A model generated the notes under the pieces. It worked only from the letters and a program-made list of their open reading frames with translations, had not been told where the DNA came from and ran no database searches. The translations under genes and the position numbers were made by a program. From NCBI GenBank assembly GCA_028565635.1, contig JAOXYB010022180.1, positions 1 to 33,257 of the forward strand: 33,257 nt of DNA, written 5' to 3'. Positions 12,701 to 27,700 of this stretch are shown one piece after another; position 1 is the first letter of the stretch, and every line of letters begins with the position of its first letter. Origin of the DNA: Phoronis ovalis. Lineage: Eukaryota; Phoronida; Phoronidae.

Positions 12701-15700
12701 ACCTCCATAACTGCAATACACGGTAATTGTTTAAGAATAAAAACTATCAGTTATACTTCAATTTATTTTATTTTTTGGTGACTAGTTTCAATGTTAGCCA
12801 AATGCACATACCACAGTGTCAATTATTAACAGATAAACACATGTGTCCTGGTGTACAAGCATAAGTCATCCTGTATTCACAACTTTACACAACCTATCTT
12901 TAAGAATATATATAGAAAGCACTCACAATTAACAGAACTCTCCAAATCTTTTGCAATATACCATTCACAGTCAACACCACGATTGTTTTCAGAAATGTAT
13001 GGCCGGCAACGAAGATGTTCAACAAAAGGTGGTGTGACATCAACAGTTATACCAGGGGTACGTCTAAATATCCTGTTCTCAAGCTGATCCTCAGCCATTA
13101 CCTCTCCAAACACCTGAAAAACAGAAACATTTGAAAAAAATGTATGCAACTCTTTCTGATTATTATAATACCAGATGATAAATTTCTGTTTAAAAGCATG
13201 GAAAGATTTTAAAATAATTTAACATTAGTGTTGTATTGAACAGTCACTCATCTAGTACATACACAATTTTATATAGAATAAACTGATGAAACCTGTATAT
13301 GTGTGTGTGTATATAAACAAATTCTTGCAACAGACATGTTGTAGCTTAGCTAACAGACAATATGTGCAAAAAATGTCTACACATATGTCTGTATCAGGGA
13401 CTCAGATTCACATCACTAATAAAAGTGCAAGTTTGTAAATGATGGAAAGTGTAGGTGTTGTTTCATCCTGCATAATTTGGACAGACATTTAGCTTTTTCC
13501 ACATTTTCTAAGTTTTGTCGGCAATAAGTTGTCATCAGATTAGTGGGGTTTGTAACAAAAAGAGTAGTCATATTTAACACCTGATATTCTTATTATTGTT
13601 TGCTTACAGTAATTCCTTGTTGCAGTTTAACTTCTCCAAGTGGCATGAAATTTCGTAATGTCTGAGTCCATCCTGTCAAATCATTAGTTCCCGGTAGATG
13701 ACCTACTCGGTACACAGTGCTAACATTTCCAACACCTACACAAAAATAGTTTCAAACATTTTAAAAGACCTAAAAATAGCAAGTTATTTACCATAAAGTT
13801 TCACAGGGTCTTTTTTTGTATTATATGAAAGCATCTTTAATCACACAACTTTACAATCTTACTACATTGTCAGACTCTAGATGAAAATATAATTACCTAG
13901 ATTAGTAGAATAAGTGACTAAAATGTTTGAGGAAACATTGCTAGTTATATAGAAGCGATAGGTAACATAATTTGTAACTGAAAAGTCGACTGGCATTAGT
14001 TATTATATATAAACATATATGATTTTTTACACAAATCTCATTTTGTATTTCTTAGTGGTTTACATATTAAGTATTTACCTGTATCATTTGTTAGCCATCT
14101 CATGCTGAGCTTGTCAGCTTCTTCTCCTTCATAATGTATGGAGGTAATATCATTTAAGTTTACAACTGATCCAAACTCTTTGATGTCTAAGGTGGGAGGA
14201 ATATTATCCAATAGGATGCCATCTGAAGATGATACTATCAGATCTTCGTAACAGTTATGTCCAGTGATGGCTCGTACAGTCGCATAAACCTAACAAATTA
14301 AGGTAGTTTTAGCTTACATTAGCTCTTTCAAAAATAATATTAAGAAAATGTAAGCCCTTGACCACCACCAAAATAAGATAATGCTATTGCTAAACTTTGG
14401 TTTCTATGCAAATGTTCATTGAGACTTGGCATCATTTTAAAAGGAATAAATAATGCTAAACTGTTAGGTTGGCAAAACAGCAGTAAATGTCTGACATTGT
14501 CTGATTGAGCTTAGAAGTTCATCTAAAATTATCCCATCTTTCTTGAGGAGCAGAAAATGTCTACTAAACATTGAATATTAAATTACAAAACTACAGTTAT
14601 TGAAAAATTCAAAAAGTATAAAGACAATTGGAATACTGTAATAAACAATAAAAAAACAGTAGGACCATTGATGTTGGATTGAATTTTTGGTAATTATGTT
14701 ACGTACCTTTTCATCAGGTAGGTGTACGTTGACTTGAGCAAAGCCATGATCAACATTCTCCATGACAATACCCTCACGCATGAAGGGTTGAATGTCAGAG
14801 TATCCTGCCTTGCTACCAAGTGCCCAATCATAACCTGTAATGAGACACAAGACTATTAAACAAGTTCTGGTTATAGATAATTAATTAATTTCCTTATTTT
14901 AGCATGTATATGTCACAACAATATGTGTAAATTCGAAAAAGTAGTAACAATCAATCCCTTCACAATCTTTTACTCTTACAGGCATTGAGCATACCATTAT
15001 ATGAGACTTACCAACAATACCACATGCCTCTGAGGTGAAACTATGGAAAGACATTGCAATAGAGGTGACGTCTGTTTGCCATTGTTCATCTTCATACAGG
15101 GTACGTCCATCAAAAATCACACCAGGTTCATTTTGTTTTAAGACCTTTATCCTGTTGGAGACCAAGGGAGTTGATTCTTCACCTGCTCCATTAATACATT
15201 TTACGGTCACCCAGTAATAAAAGCCAGAGTTTGCAGTAGGCTATAAAAAAGAAATGGATCTTCAATAACATATTTTTCAACAGTATAAATTATAGGTTGC
15301 AAATGATGTTATTTTCATCAAAATAGTAAATTTTTGATTAGGGAATTAATTTGACATGACTGTTCACTGATGTTGAAAAGGAAAGCCTACCAAATGAAAT
15401 CACACATTACTTATTCATTCAATTTTTGTTTTCTTACATTCAATAAAAAACCTAACTTGTTCAATTTTTGTTTAATTGTTACCACCAGTAAAAAAACAAG
15501 TTAACAACTAATTCACTTGTTCACTGTTTGCTGTGTTGCAGCCAATAAAAAATCAGGTAAATGCCTGACTGATTTATTTAATTTTAGTTTACATTTACCT
15601 GAAGATTAAGACCACCAAGATGTGCCGTGGTACGAGTGTTCATATCAGTCCATCCCATCTTATCAGTTCCTCCAGAGCTGGTTCCTATGGCAACCATGTA

Positions 15701-18700
15701 CTTTATAATACCACTCTCAATATCCAAACCAATCCAAGAAGCTTGAAAACCATCTGAACCAACATGGAGAACAGTCCGAGGAATTGGATTCTCTAGATCA
15801 ATTTCTTCTTCGAATTCAAATAGACCAATGTGAACCTACATGTAGTACAAATATGTCAGTAACATTAAGGAGAGCAGATTTGTGTAGTGTGTGAACAACA
15901 GTAAGTGTTACTTTTGCAACATATATACTTTTCCTATCTGGTTTAACTTTTACATAATCCGGAGGGCAAAAGCTTGATGCAAAAGGGAATAAATAGAAGC
16001 TCAGGTAATTCTACATGGTGGTAAGAGGAGGTTATATGTGTTCAAATCGTAAAAGTAATTTCTTAGTCAGCCTTTTCATTGGTATATGAAATTAAGCATG
16101 TTTAAGTTGCAGACCATTTATAAAGTGATAAGCTTGAAAGGGACTTATAAATCTACAAACTACAAGTTGGTAACTGCAACAATAAACAGCGGTTTATTCA
16201 ATCAAGGGGGATCTTCCATTTTTTGGTAAGTAAACCAGCTGGGACCAGGCATGGGGAAATGTTTTTCATTTTATCGGATATTTTAGAAAAAAATGTCTGG
16301 CACTATAAAAAATATTCGGGGATTTTTGGCCTCAAGCGGAGGTGATCCTTTCTTGCTCTAGAACCCCGGGGGGTACTGCCCTTTTTTTTCAGCTTCCGCA
16401 TATACCACAGGGTATGTTTCACACTTCTCAAAGCTTTATTTACCACATACTTTTGTTGTTGGATATTTACCACAGGGTATATTTTCGTTTACTTGGTGTA
16501 TTTCTTGGAAAAGGCATTTACGACAGGTATGAAAAATTAAGGTTCGTAAATTTTACCACAGGGTATATAATTTACAAGTGAATTTTACACAGGATATCTA
16601 TTTTGGGAGAGTTATTTTCGACAGGGTATATTTTTTTCATTTACGACAGGGTATATTTTTGGTGATCTTTATTTACCACAGGGTCAGGTTTTTTTTACCC
16701 TAGGTCGCACACCCCTACCAACTTTTCTGTCAAGTACCCCCGGTCTAGAACTAAAAATACCATTGTCTTCCACCAGGTGGCACTCCTCCTTGACACAGTA
16801 GCAAAGTGCCACCTGGTGAGCAGGAAACAGTGAAACCATGCTTGTTTTAGAAATGGACAAAACTAAGCATGTATTTAAAACGAGATATTTGATGGAATAC
16901 ACTTCATTTTCATACAGACTTTTCCATCTATCTGGTATGTTCTGGAACACTTCTTTGTAAAGAAATCATACAATATCTTTAAACTTAACTACTATAATTA
17001 GGGATTATAGCAAAGATTATAGCCATGATCTGATAACCCACATGGAATAAATACTGAGTGATAATTGAGATAATTGTACCAGCATTACAACCTTGTTCTT
17101 GGGATTATTTTAGTATGAAACTTCAATATCTGATATTTGTCAAAGTTTTTTGGTAACCGTAAGAAATTGATATCGGTATTTTCTGCGGATTCCGGACTTT
17201 CCCCATGCCTGGCTGGGACTACAACTTGAGACTTTTAATTGTCATAATATAAAATGTGTTGTTATGACACGTGCATATATAAATGGGAGTGCAAAAGGCA
17301 GTTGGTTTGTATTATCATGCAAAATAGTTCAAAATAATCCAAAAGAACTAGAACTTCTTGCACAATAATACTAGCCAGCTACTTTAGTGTCACAAACAAA
17401 AAGACAAAGTACAATAAGACATGAAGTAGCATACCGATGGAAATCATTAAACATTAGCTGACTAGCAAGAAATGTTTTTAAAGCTACCTTAGACATTACA
17501 GGGTTTGTAGTGTCAATATTCACTCCCTCTGATGTATGTGTTGTCGAAAGACTGGCACCATCGACAGCTGTGACTTTCACAAAGTAGCGAGCTCCATTTG
17601 TCAAGACTGTCGAATGGATCATGTCAATTGTGGTGTTACCAACATCAATATTCTCAAAATCTCCTTGAAATGGATAAAACTATAAAAGAAGACATGGTTT
17701 GGTTATTAACATTTTTATCCATAACATTACATGCCCATCACCTTTTTGACATCTGCTTTGAATTACAAAATAGACAGTCAACATGTCTACATGGAGTCTA
17801 TTCTTTCAGAGCTAATATTCTTTCAAGTCAAACTGTATACAGTGACAAATTTAACAACACATTTTACCTGTGTTTCAGCCCCGTTATACTCTTGGAAAAC
17901 TGTCAGTCTGTATTCAGCAATGCCAGATTCCGCATCTGCATATTCCCACTGTAGGTGCAGCCTGTCATTATGTTTTTGGTACCTAGGAAACACACACATG
18001 TACACAACTACGTACTCGCCAAATAACAAAATACTTGTCGAAAAATGTGATCCTGAATATACAATTTATAATGGCATCCCATCTGAATTATTATACTAGC
18101 AGTTTATTTACATCAGTTACTTTAACATGCATCAGGTTTGATAGCTAAAAAGATTGTAAAAGGAATATTTCCAACATTTGTGATGACTGTAACAATCTCA
18201 GTAGCTCTGAGTTGTTATTTAAACAATTATATTAGATAGCAATAAATTTACAATGATATTTTTCCTAACATACTTGTATCCTGGATTTTCTGAGTCAATG
18301 ATAAAGTTTAGGTTAGGTGGTGTTAGATCAACAATGTATCCATTAGTTATGGCATCAGTAGTGGCTGTAGCACCATTCTGTGCTGTAACCTGTACTTTCA
18401 CAACATCTGCATGCTGTAGTGCAAAGTGATGTTCCTCAAAATGACTATCAGCAACATTTATAGCACGAAATTTTTCCAACTCCTGGTCATTAATAAATAC
18501 TGTTACTGAGAAATCAGCTAGACCTGACTCTGGGTCAGTAAAGTCTGAAAAATAAGGAATAGATTAAAAAAAGAAATTCTATGAATAACTACACTTGGTA
18601 TTAAATGAAATCATTCAACAAAATATCCCAGTTCTTTCTTAGGCATTTGTAAATATGTAATTATGTTTGTTAGTTTCAGATGTTTAAACAAGTAAGTTAC

Positions 18701-21700
18701 TGTAGTCAATTGTTGACACAAGTTTACTTACTGCCCCAGTCAGCCTTTATGGTAGATATGTCATATGTGTATATGGCATCATCCACTCCATCTCGGCCAT
18801 CAGTCACGTAGCCTTGTGTTGGAGGAGTTAAGTCAATGATAACTAGAAAGTATGAAGAATTTATATGTGCCACAGTTTTCTTGATCTTACCATAATAGCA
18901 AAGTTCTTTTATTGCTTAACAAATCTGACATAGGATAAAAATCTATAAATGTACAGCCAAGTAATTATACACTAAAACGATCCAGGTACCTAGAATCATA
19001 GCTTGATCATGCACTTTTGATTTAATATTAATTCTCTCTGTGCAAACACAATTCTTATATCTAATAGTTGTTTTCTACATAATATTTAAACCATCATCTG
19101 GTGAAACAAGAGAAAAAAAACCCAACTAAGTATACCCTCACTAAAGTCTTTTAAAACAAAACATCTTCATTAGGGCTGGCAAGCTGTAGTAAATCAAAAA
19201 TTGAACTAAATGTCTTTATTTGCAACTACAGGCTACTAGTATAGCCTGATAAAGATGTTGCAGTTGACACAAAAAACTATCATCTAAATTTTTTTGTTCC
19301 ATGGTTGACTAAATAAATCCCTTCTAATTAAGAGTTTCAAGTTTATTTATTAATAAAATTTCATTTATGCTTTCCAAATTTATCATGTGTGTAGAAAGAA
19401 TTCCTTAAAAACCTATTTATTTTGCAGCAAAATTATTACATTTTTATCATAAAATATATTATTTGACATTTGTATAAATAGCAATTTAGGGCAGATATCC
19501 CCAAAGTGGTAAAATTTGGAAGCAGCAATTACATTAAGAAAGGATCATAGTAAGCCATACCTTATTTATCCCAGAGCTGAATCTTTATACAGGTATACTA
19601 GAAACTTACCACCATTGGATGTTGCATTAATAAATTTGGGACTAAGTCCACGATTCTTAGCAGTAACTGTGGTGTAGTAGGTTTTCCCATGGGTTAGACT
19701 CAAGCCCGTCTGGCAGTAACTTTTAGTACGATGAGAGAACTCAACATCTGTGTTATTTGTCAAATCTTTGCCTCCAACCTCAGAACCCATACGTACCAAA
19801 TATCTGTAACAATTAAATAATGTTTACTGCTTTTGTAGCTCTGAACACATGATCCTTTCAAAGGATGATGGACCTTCAAGTTAGAGTGTATTTAGGATTT
19901 GATGCTGATTTATTGTGGAAACTTTGATCAAGTCAACTAAACTGTGCAGGTACATGTACAAGAAATGGAAGAGCCCAGGAATAGACAGAAGCAAAAATGT
20001 GTGTAGAATTCATTTATTTAATGAAAGTTACTGTAATAAGTGTTTTTCAGATGCAACTAGGCGGAGATAGGAGAAACACCTGACTCTACGACAGCCACAG
20101 GGTGCTGTAGTAAGGTCATGTATTCAGGACTTAGTACTGCTTTTTTAGCAGATAATCATTATTATGTGCAAGTAGCATAACAAAGTAAGTTAATTTTACT
20201 TTTTATTGTTCTATAACTTCAACCAGGTTTATTAAATAAAGAAATGTATAATTTTATAAAGAACAATATGAACCCATGTACATTTTTAGAATGGGGACAA
20301 ATCTCACTTTATAACAGTTTAGAATTAAACAATTCTTGCTGATAATTTCCAAGCAGACCCACAAAAGCATTAAATTGAGGTTAATAGGCAGTTTCCAGTC
20401 AATTATGGTTGAGGCCGATTAAAAAGTAATAATAGGTGAGACCACACAATTAAATTTATTCCTGATCAGTATATATGAATTTATTTCCTTGTGCTGTCAT
20501 CTGCTTAACTGCGTATGGGCTACCACAGCTTAGCCCATGTGAGTATGCAACAAACCCAGATTTCCCTGTTTTATCATAAAATGGTACCATCTAGTTTTCA
20601 AACTAAATGTGAAAGTTTTACAGGACACTATACAATAAAATATACCTGTAAAAGTTAAAAATAGTAATCTTGCAGTTTAGCAACCTAGGTGTGCCAGTTT
20701 ACATGACTTTCAAAGTAGCACGAGGATCATTATAACTTTCAAAGCGATCCATTATAACTTCTCATGATCCATTATAGGATTCTCATGAGCTGACATGTGA
20801 TGTGCTTTAATGAATCTGATTGGGAAAGAGACATACATGGTCAAATATATTACTTTAATCATGATTATAAAAATAGAAGAATTGAAGCTGATTGTTTTAG
20901 TTAAAAGAGACATAAATCACATTTAAATGTTCTAAGAAAAGTACGATAACTAAGTACCTGCTGATACCAGAGTGTTCATCAAAGAAATTTATCCACTGAG
21001 CACATAGTTTGTCATTATATTTTGAGTAATCCAGATCCTTGTTGTAAACAAGACCATCAAGAACTTCTCCAGCATGTGGAGGGGTGGCGTCAACCAACAG
21101 AGGTGTTTCTCCATGGCCAGCAACAAACAGCCCAACTAAAATGGTTACAATATGTGTTAAACTTCTTTTCATGTGCCAACTTTGTACTTTGTACAGTGTA
21201 CAGCATACTGAGGTTGAGGAGCAAAAACAATTACTTTTTTAATAAATCTCATTTGCAACAGTTAAATTTCAAATTTCAGGAACGTGGTTCATATTATTAG
21301 TATAATTTAACTTTTTAAAGTTAAAATTTGTTTCAAGTTACATGTAGTTTCTTAATACAAGCTAACCATTATTTAAGAGTTGAATCCGTATCCAGGCCGG
21401 CTGACCGTCTGGTATATTGACATTATCAATGCTCATAAATTCATATGTGATCGCATTAGGATCTGTAATTATTTCATAAGGACGTAGCTTCACATCGTAC
21501 TTGGAACGGCCCAAACCAAAGTCAACACGCCCAATTCCTATAAATAAATGCACCACAACATATTAAATACAAAATACAAAGTACTGATTTATATGTGACT
21601 AATCACATATGCATAGCTGCCAACATTGGCTTATGTGAAAGATGAAGATCTACGGAAATTTGGACATTTAGTATCCATGCGGGCTTCCGAAGGGTGCAAA

Positions 21701-24700
21701 GCAAAACTAGAGTGTCTGGGAGCATGTCCCTCTGGAAAAAAAAATATTTGACACAATTTCCTACAATATGGTGTATTCTGAGACTGCTTTTAGCCATGAC
21801 ACACACTGTGCCATTTTTATATAATTAAACACATTTAATGATAACATTCTACATGGAGAAGAAGGTTTAATTACATGTATATTCCAATATTAAAAATTTT
21901 TTTTTGCACAATACAGAATCTCAATTATTAAATTCAGAAAGATTAGCAGCTATGCGTATGTATCCTGCGTGTAATTGCAACGATAAGGTGATACAATGAT
22001 AGGCATCATATTTTCAAAAACAAAAAGGAATTACATATGTATTGCGTATCAGTGGCAATGAAGAATACTAGAATGTTATCTTGTTAATTGCAAATAATAT
22101 CATATTCCAAGAGAACAATCTCAAGTATAAAAGGTGGAATAACTTAGGTAGAATGGAAATGTTATTACTGTAATAAAACTACCCAAAACTCACATCAGGC
22201 AAATGTATATTAAATAGGCAATGAAATATAATAAATGAGTATTAAATTTAAATAGCACTTTCAAGAATACTTTTAGGAAGAGTGCAGAAAAGGTTGGAAT
22301 CAATTTCCTTTTAATTTATAACTAAAGTAAACTGACTTCTTAGGAAATCTTTAATATAAGTTTAACAAACAAACAAACTCACAAAACAAGAAGACTGCAG
22401 TTACCTGATAGCTCATCAGTAGCATTATAATAAATGATCAGTACATTGAAAAGCTCATCAAAAATGTAATCTTGAACTTCGTTTAGTACAGGTGGAGTTG
22501 TGTCTATTATCAGAGGATAATGATGGCAAACGGATGTTACAAGGGAACCTCCAAAATGCACATTGTTCAAACCCTGCAGGTTAAATATAATATTATTCGA
22601 AAGATTACTTAAACATCGAATAAGTACTTTTAGACACTGCTTGAAATTACATTCACAATGGCAAGTTAAGGCTTGTGTTTTACATTTATTATAAAACATA
22701 ATTTTCAATCATCTGTTTTTTAATTTATTTCAGTTAAACATTACATAATCACAATTCTTCATATCCATATAACAGTAAGGTCTAGCAACTGATAATAGAA
22801 TTTTATGTCTTAAAACACTTAGCGAATGGAAATTATTTTTTGAGAATATACATACCTGTACAGTGAAGTAGTAGCTTCCATCAGTAATTTGTAAAATGGC
22901 TAGACCTTTGTGGTTCCAGTATTCTTTAGAGGCAAGATGTGCATGTGGGTCCTTGAATTCTGCTGTTTCATTGCCACATCTAGTTGTACCAATTTGCCAT
23001 GTATACCCATACATACCAGACTCCTTATCTTCAAACTGGTCCCAGTTAGCTAGAAAAGTATTATGTACTATGAATAAGCATTACAAAAATGAGGCACAAG
23101 ATGCTGTTTTGCATACAGACACAAAAACTTTACTGTATAGTTGAAGACAGAGGAAAAGTACATCAAGGTTGCTTTATTTATCTAGAAATTATTTTAGTCT
23201 TTCACGAAACAAATATGGCTTTTCCTACCACTGAGATAACTGTTAGCCAACTGGTAAAGTTTTTCTTCCAGCGGTTCTTGTCCATTAAACACTGCGCCAT
23301 CACCAGGACCATCAATGATGTACCTGCTCAAACAAGCATCATATCAGTACATCATATGGAGGCTATATGATACAATACTAGTGAGTAACTACATAATTAC
23401 TTTTTTTTATAGTTTTTTTGTAGGGATATGACACATTGAATGTTGCTCTTTCTAAAGATTACAATTGTTTGGTATAATGTGAACTAATGTGAATAATTTT
23501 GAATTAAAAAATAAAACACCAATTATTGCTGTGATAAACAAAATTCAATTAAAAATAACATCTGTTTTTAAATATGAAACATTTTTTGTTAATATTGGAT
23601 AGATATCACCATGCATTTTTAGGCTCTTGGTTTTATAGGTTATAAAAATGATGTTAATATCTGATGAATTACTGAACAACTCATTGCATGGGAGGATTAT
23701 AGAAAATTCTTGCAGGAAAAAAATTCACAACTTAATTATATGAACAGGAGACGCGTTTATCGAGGAAAATATATTGTATAATTTCTGGCTATTTGCTGTT
23801 ATGGATAGTTACTATTAAATATTACATCTGCAATGTTAAATAATTTTAAAAAATAATTTCTTAAATGAAACCCATCTGCTTAACCTTCTTATTATAATCA
23901 AAGCTAAAATAAGCCTTTCATTTTATGTAGGTTCATTATATATTTTCCTGACTTCAGTTGAATCGTAGCACTAGGAAATATAAGTTTATGCATGTAATGA
24001 TTAATAACAAAAATTCAAAGTAGCAAGAGAATGACTCTCAAGTTGGTAATTGTCACACTCTATAAATTTAAGTAACTATGCCTTCAAACTACATTTTACT
24101 CCAAAATGATCAGCTAAAAGAATTTGACAAGCACACATGAGTACATTCATAAAAATATGCACTATTGTTATTGTAACATTATCATGTAAAGAAAAGTATT
24201 TATTTTTATCACTTATTCTATTCTATTAAATAAAAACAGAATCGTTCACATTATTTCATGTCACCTCTAATTACAAGACTAAAACACACTGGTGGCCATC
24301 ATGGTACTAGGTGATTACATCTAACTCTTATGGATAATAACCTGCAAGCAAGAATTGTATACCTGTGGTTGTCCTTGTAGGTTACTTCTATGCACCTCTG
24401 AGTAATAGCTGCATTACAACCATGTGCAAATACTTCATCACTGATTGGGTTAGTGATGTTAGGCACATCAGGCGTAGTGAAATCTATCATGGTACCACGG
24501 CCAGCTCCAGCAGTTATATAAGCCTGGAAAAAATTTTAAAAATATGTACTAGACGTAATTTTCATTATTTCTAAATAAATGTTCACATTACAAACTAATT
24601 GACTGTCTGCATATTAAAGTAGATTTGCATATTTCTTTCTAAAGGCTCTTCCATGAAAACTAATCATTGAAAATGTTTGAATGTTATAATTCTTATTGCA

Positions 24701-27700
24701 TGATGGTTGTTGCCACAGTAGAAAAGTTAGACTAATGTTAGTCGGCTCTGTAATTTAAGATAACAATGTGTAATTTTTTTTCTAAAAAATAATTCAAAAG
24801 ATTTATCTAAAAAGTTAATTTTCCTATCGATTTAAAGGAGAAAATAATCTGGTAGTCTTATCTTTGAATTTAAAAGAGGAAAATATAGGCAGTCTTAGCT
24901 TTAATATAAATAACGCAAACCATATATAAAGCATAAACATACAGAAGACCACCTAAACATATGATACTGTATTCAACTTTAAGCATTATAAACAGCTTTC
25001 ACAAACAAAATTGCAGAGCTTACCAGTTCATTTTAGCAACTGTTTTTGTATTTTAGTACTATAATGCATTTATAAAAAAACTCCAATTAATGTTTCTAAC
25101 GACTGACATGAGTCTATAGAAATATGGTTGAAGCTTTAAAATGATTTTTCATTCTGCAAGTCTAGTGCATTTCCTTTTGGTTAATTTTTTTTTACGTTTA
25201 TAAGTAGATTACTTACCTATGGTTACATGTATTAAGAACATTACTAAAATATTTTGTTAGAAACTTACCTCATATCCTAGCACATTCATGGCATGTATGT
25301 TAACATAGTACTGCTGACCATGTACCACGTTCAATGTTTCATATCTAAAGATTCTGGTGTAACCCAAATTAACTCTTTCATAGTAATGATATCCACCATC
25401 TTCAGCAAGTTCGACCTAGTAATGTGAGCAATGTTAAAGTGTTAAAGCACAAAGAGTGTTGTCATGAAACACAGCACTACATTATGTTATAGATTAAAAT
25501 CCACTAAAACATATTATGAAGCACTTTCTTTTGTTTGCTTCTGCATAGCTATTTAAATTTTTACATTTCTTGTTTATGAAAGATATCAGAATAAATTCAA
25601 TTTGTTACTTTGAAAGCTGAACTATTTTTTTACTTCAAAAGCATGTGTCCCATTTTGTAGAGAAAATTAGGTTTAATAATTATAATAAAACACAAAGATG
25701 GACACACGAATCTCAGTTGCTTAAACATTCAGTGAGAAATATAGATAGCTAAGCATCATTTATTTTCTCCAGTATATAGGGTATTTTCAAAGTTGAAAGC
25801 AAGTTTTTCTTGCTTAATACTGTTTCATTAAATTAAAAATTAGCAAAAATCACTCATTGAGATTATAACTATTTTTATAGCACATTGTTATGTTTATAGC
25901 ATTTTGTCAAAACTGACACACTTTAATACTTTATTTACCTAGCCAAAAATATATTTTGTAGATATCTTCATAAAAACAAAAAAATTACCTAAGAAGATCG
26001 AATACCTCAGATTTGGGGTTTGATACAGATGTTGGCAGATTTTTTTTTACTTACTTCTTTTGATGGATTGTAAACCTTTTCGTGGAGTAAACAATCTTCA
26101 TTGACCAAGTCATAGTCAAAAGCCAAACATTTGCGCCCAAAGTTCAGACACTTCACAGCACAATCCACATCAAAGTACTCCTTAGAACGAGCTATAGCTG
26201 TGGCATTTGTCAAACGACCACGTTTTGGTGCAGCGAAATTCTGAAGTTCCTGACCGCTCTGAAAAATAAGCCATATTGTTTGCAATTGATGGATAGTGTT
26301 AAAAACATTTTGGTCTGACAGGAGTGCATCTATGTAAAACACAATAATTTATAAAATTAAAGCTCGTGGAACAAATATTTGATAGGTAAACAAAATATAC
26401 CATGTTTGCAACACAGGCAGTAATAAAATCTAGATAGCAGGCGATTACGAGTCTAGCCTAACTCTGAAATTTGACACTACATAACTATAACAAACACATG
26501 ACAATTGCTTGCTAAATCAATCCTCTACACTACATATTTGCTTGTGCCAGATACTATACATAATGATATACCTGCACATTCAATTCTCTCTGAGTCACGG
26601 AAAACTTATCCCAGGCAATCTCTGTATCTCCTCCATATTGGCCAAGACCTTTCCCAAGTGCATCAAACAATTCATCTTGCTGCAGGGGGGAATCTTCAAA
26701 GATGACCATAGAACCACTGAAATTGTAACAAATAGACATTGCATGTTTAAAACAAGGAGAAATAAAAATACTATACGGCAGTAAAAAATTATTTGGGCAT
26801 AGAGTAGGAATTAGACATTGATACAACTTCTATACCTTTAGTTCTAAACTGTTATGTAAAACCAAATTAATAATATAATGGGTAAGTTAAAGTCTAAGCA
26901 AAGAATATTTTAAACTAAATAAAATCATTTTAAAATGGATATAGCATTCCTACATAGAAGTAATGACGATTGCACGAGAATTCATAGAAATTGTTACATA
27001 CGCTACGACATGTGGATGTGATGAGTATTCGTGATCCATGTCTACTCGCCCATCAGGTATAGTATTGTCATACGTTGATAGGAAACATGTAGTAGTTGCA
27101 GCCAGTCCTTCTTCATTTGATGCCTTGACAGTAAAATACAGAGGAATACCTCCAGGCAAAGCCACTGCTTCAGTAAGTGTTGTCCCACCCATCTTGGTCC
27201 AAGCCAAAACATTAGTACCGCCTTGATAGTCACCAATGGCATAATCAAGATTCACTTCAGAAACGGCATCTTGTGCATCAACTTGAAGGAAGAACTGCGT
27301 ATCTGTTGGATCTAAACCTACACTCTGTAAGACAACAGGTATTTGCAGGGTGATGATTTTGTTTTTATATAAGTAATGAAATAAGAAAGATAAAGTCATT
27401 TTCTTTACATTATCACATTAGGCAATCATATAAAATGATGATAGTGACTATTTTTAAGAATGCACTCATGTCTTGGAGTGAAATTTGTTAATTCAGGCAT
27501 TTTGGAGTGAAACGTAGTTTAAAGGCATCCTTTAATTAGGGAATATGAAAATATTCAACTGAAGACTCATGCAACATGCAAAGTTATTTTTGTGTTCTAT
27601 AATTAGGCATAGATTTATTGCTTTCCAGGAAAAAGTTTTCTACTGCTACATATTCAAATCAAACCAGAAAATATCTTAAAAGGTATTTAACTATGCGAAC

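Larger units (their letters stand above)
16238..17219. mobile_element. hAT-like non-autonomous DNA transposon with 8-bp target duplication
   Basis: The element is 16246-17211 (966 bases). It starts CAGGCATGGGGAAA and ends with the exact reverse complement, and it is flanked by GCTGGGAC at 16238-16245 and 17212-17219. An 8-bp duplication and ends beginning CAG are the usual signature of the hAT superfamily. No transposase frame is present. Inside are a second inverted pair (about 16357-16377 and 16733-16751), a minisatellite and a pair of inverted CTCF-like motifs. It sits in the 1.65-kb intron between exons 20 and 21. Confidence 0.87.

Noticed and set aside
13300-13320. Short TG/TA dinucleotide run
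   Set aside because: Only a few units; too short to list as a microsatellite.
17598-18099. Plus-strand open frames of 118 and 122 residues
   Set aside because: They overlap exons 19 and 20 on the other strand and the intron between them, and show no domain or splice support.
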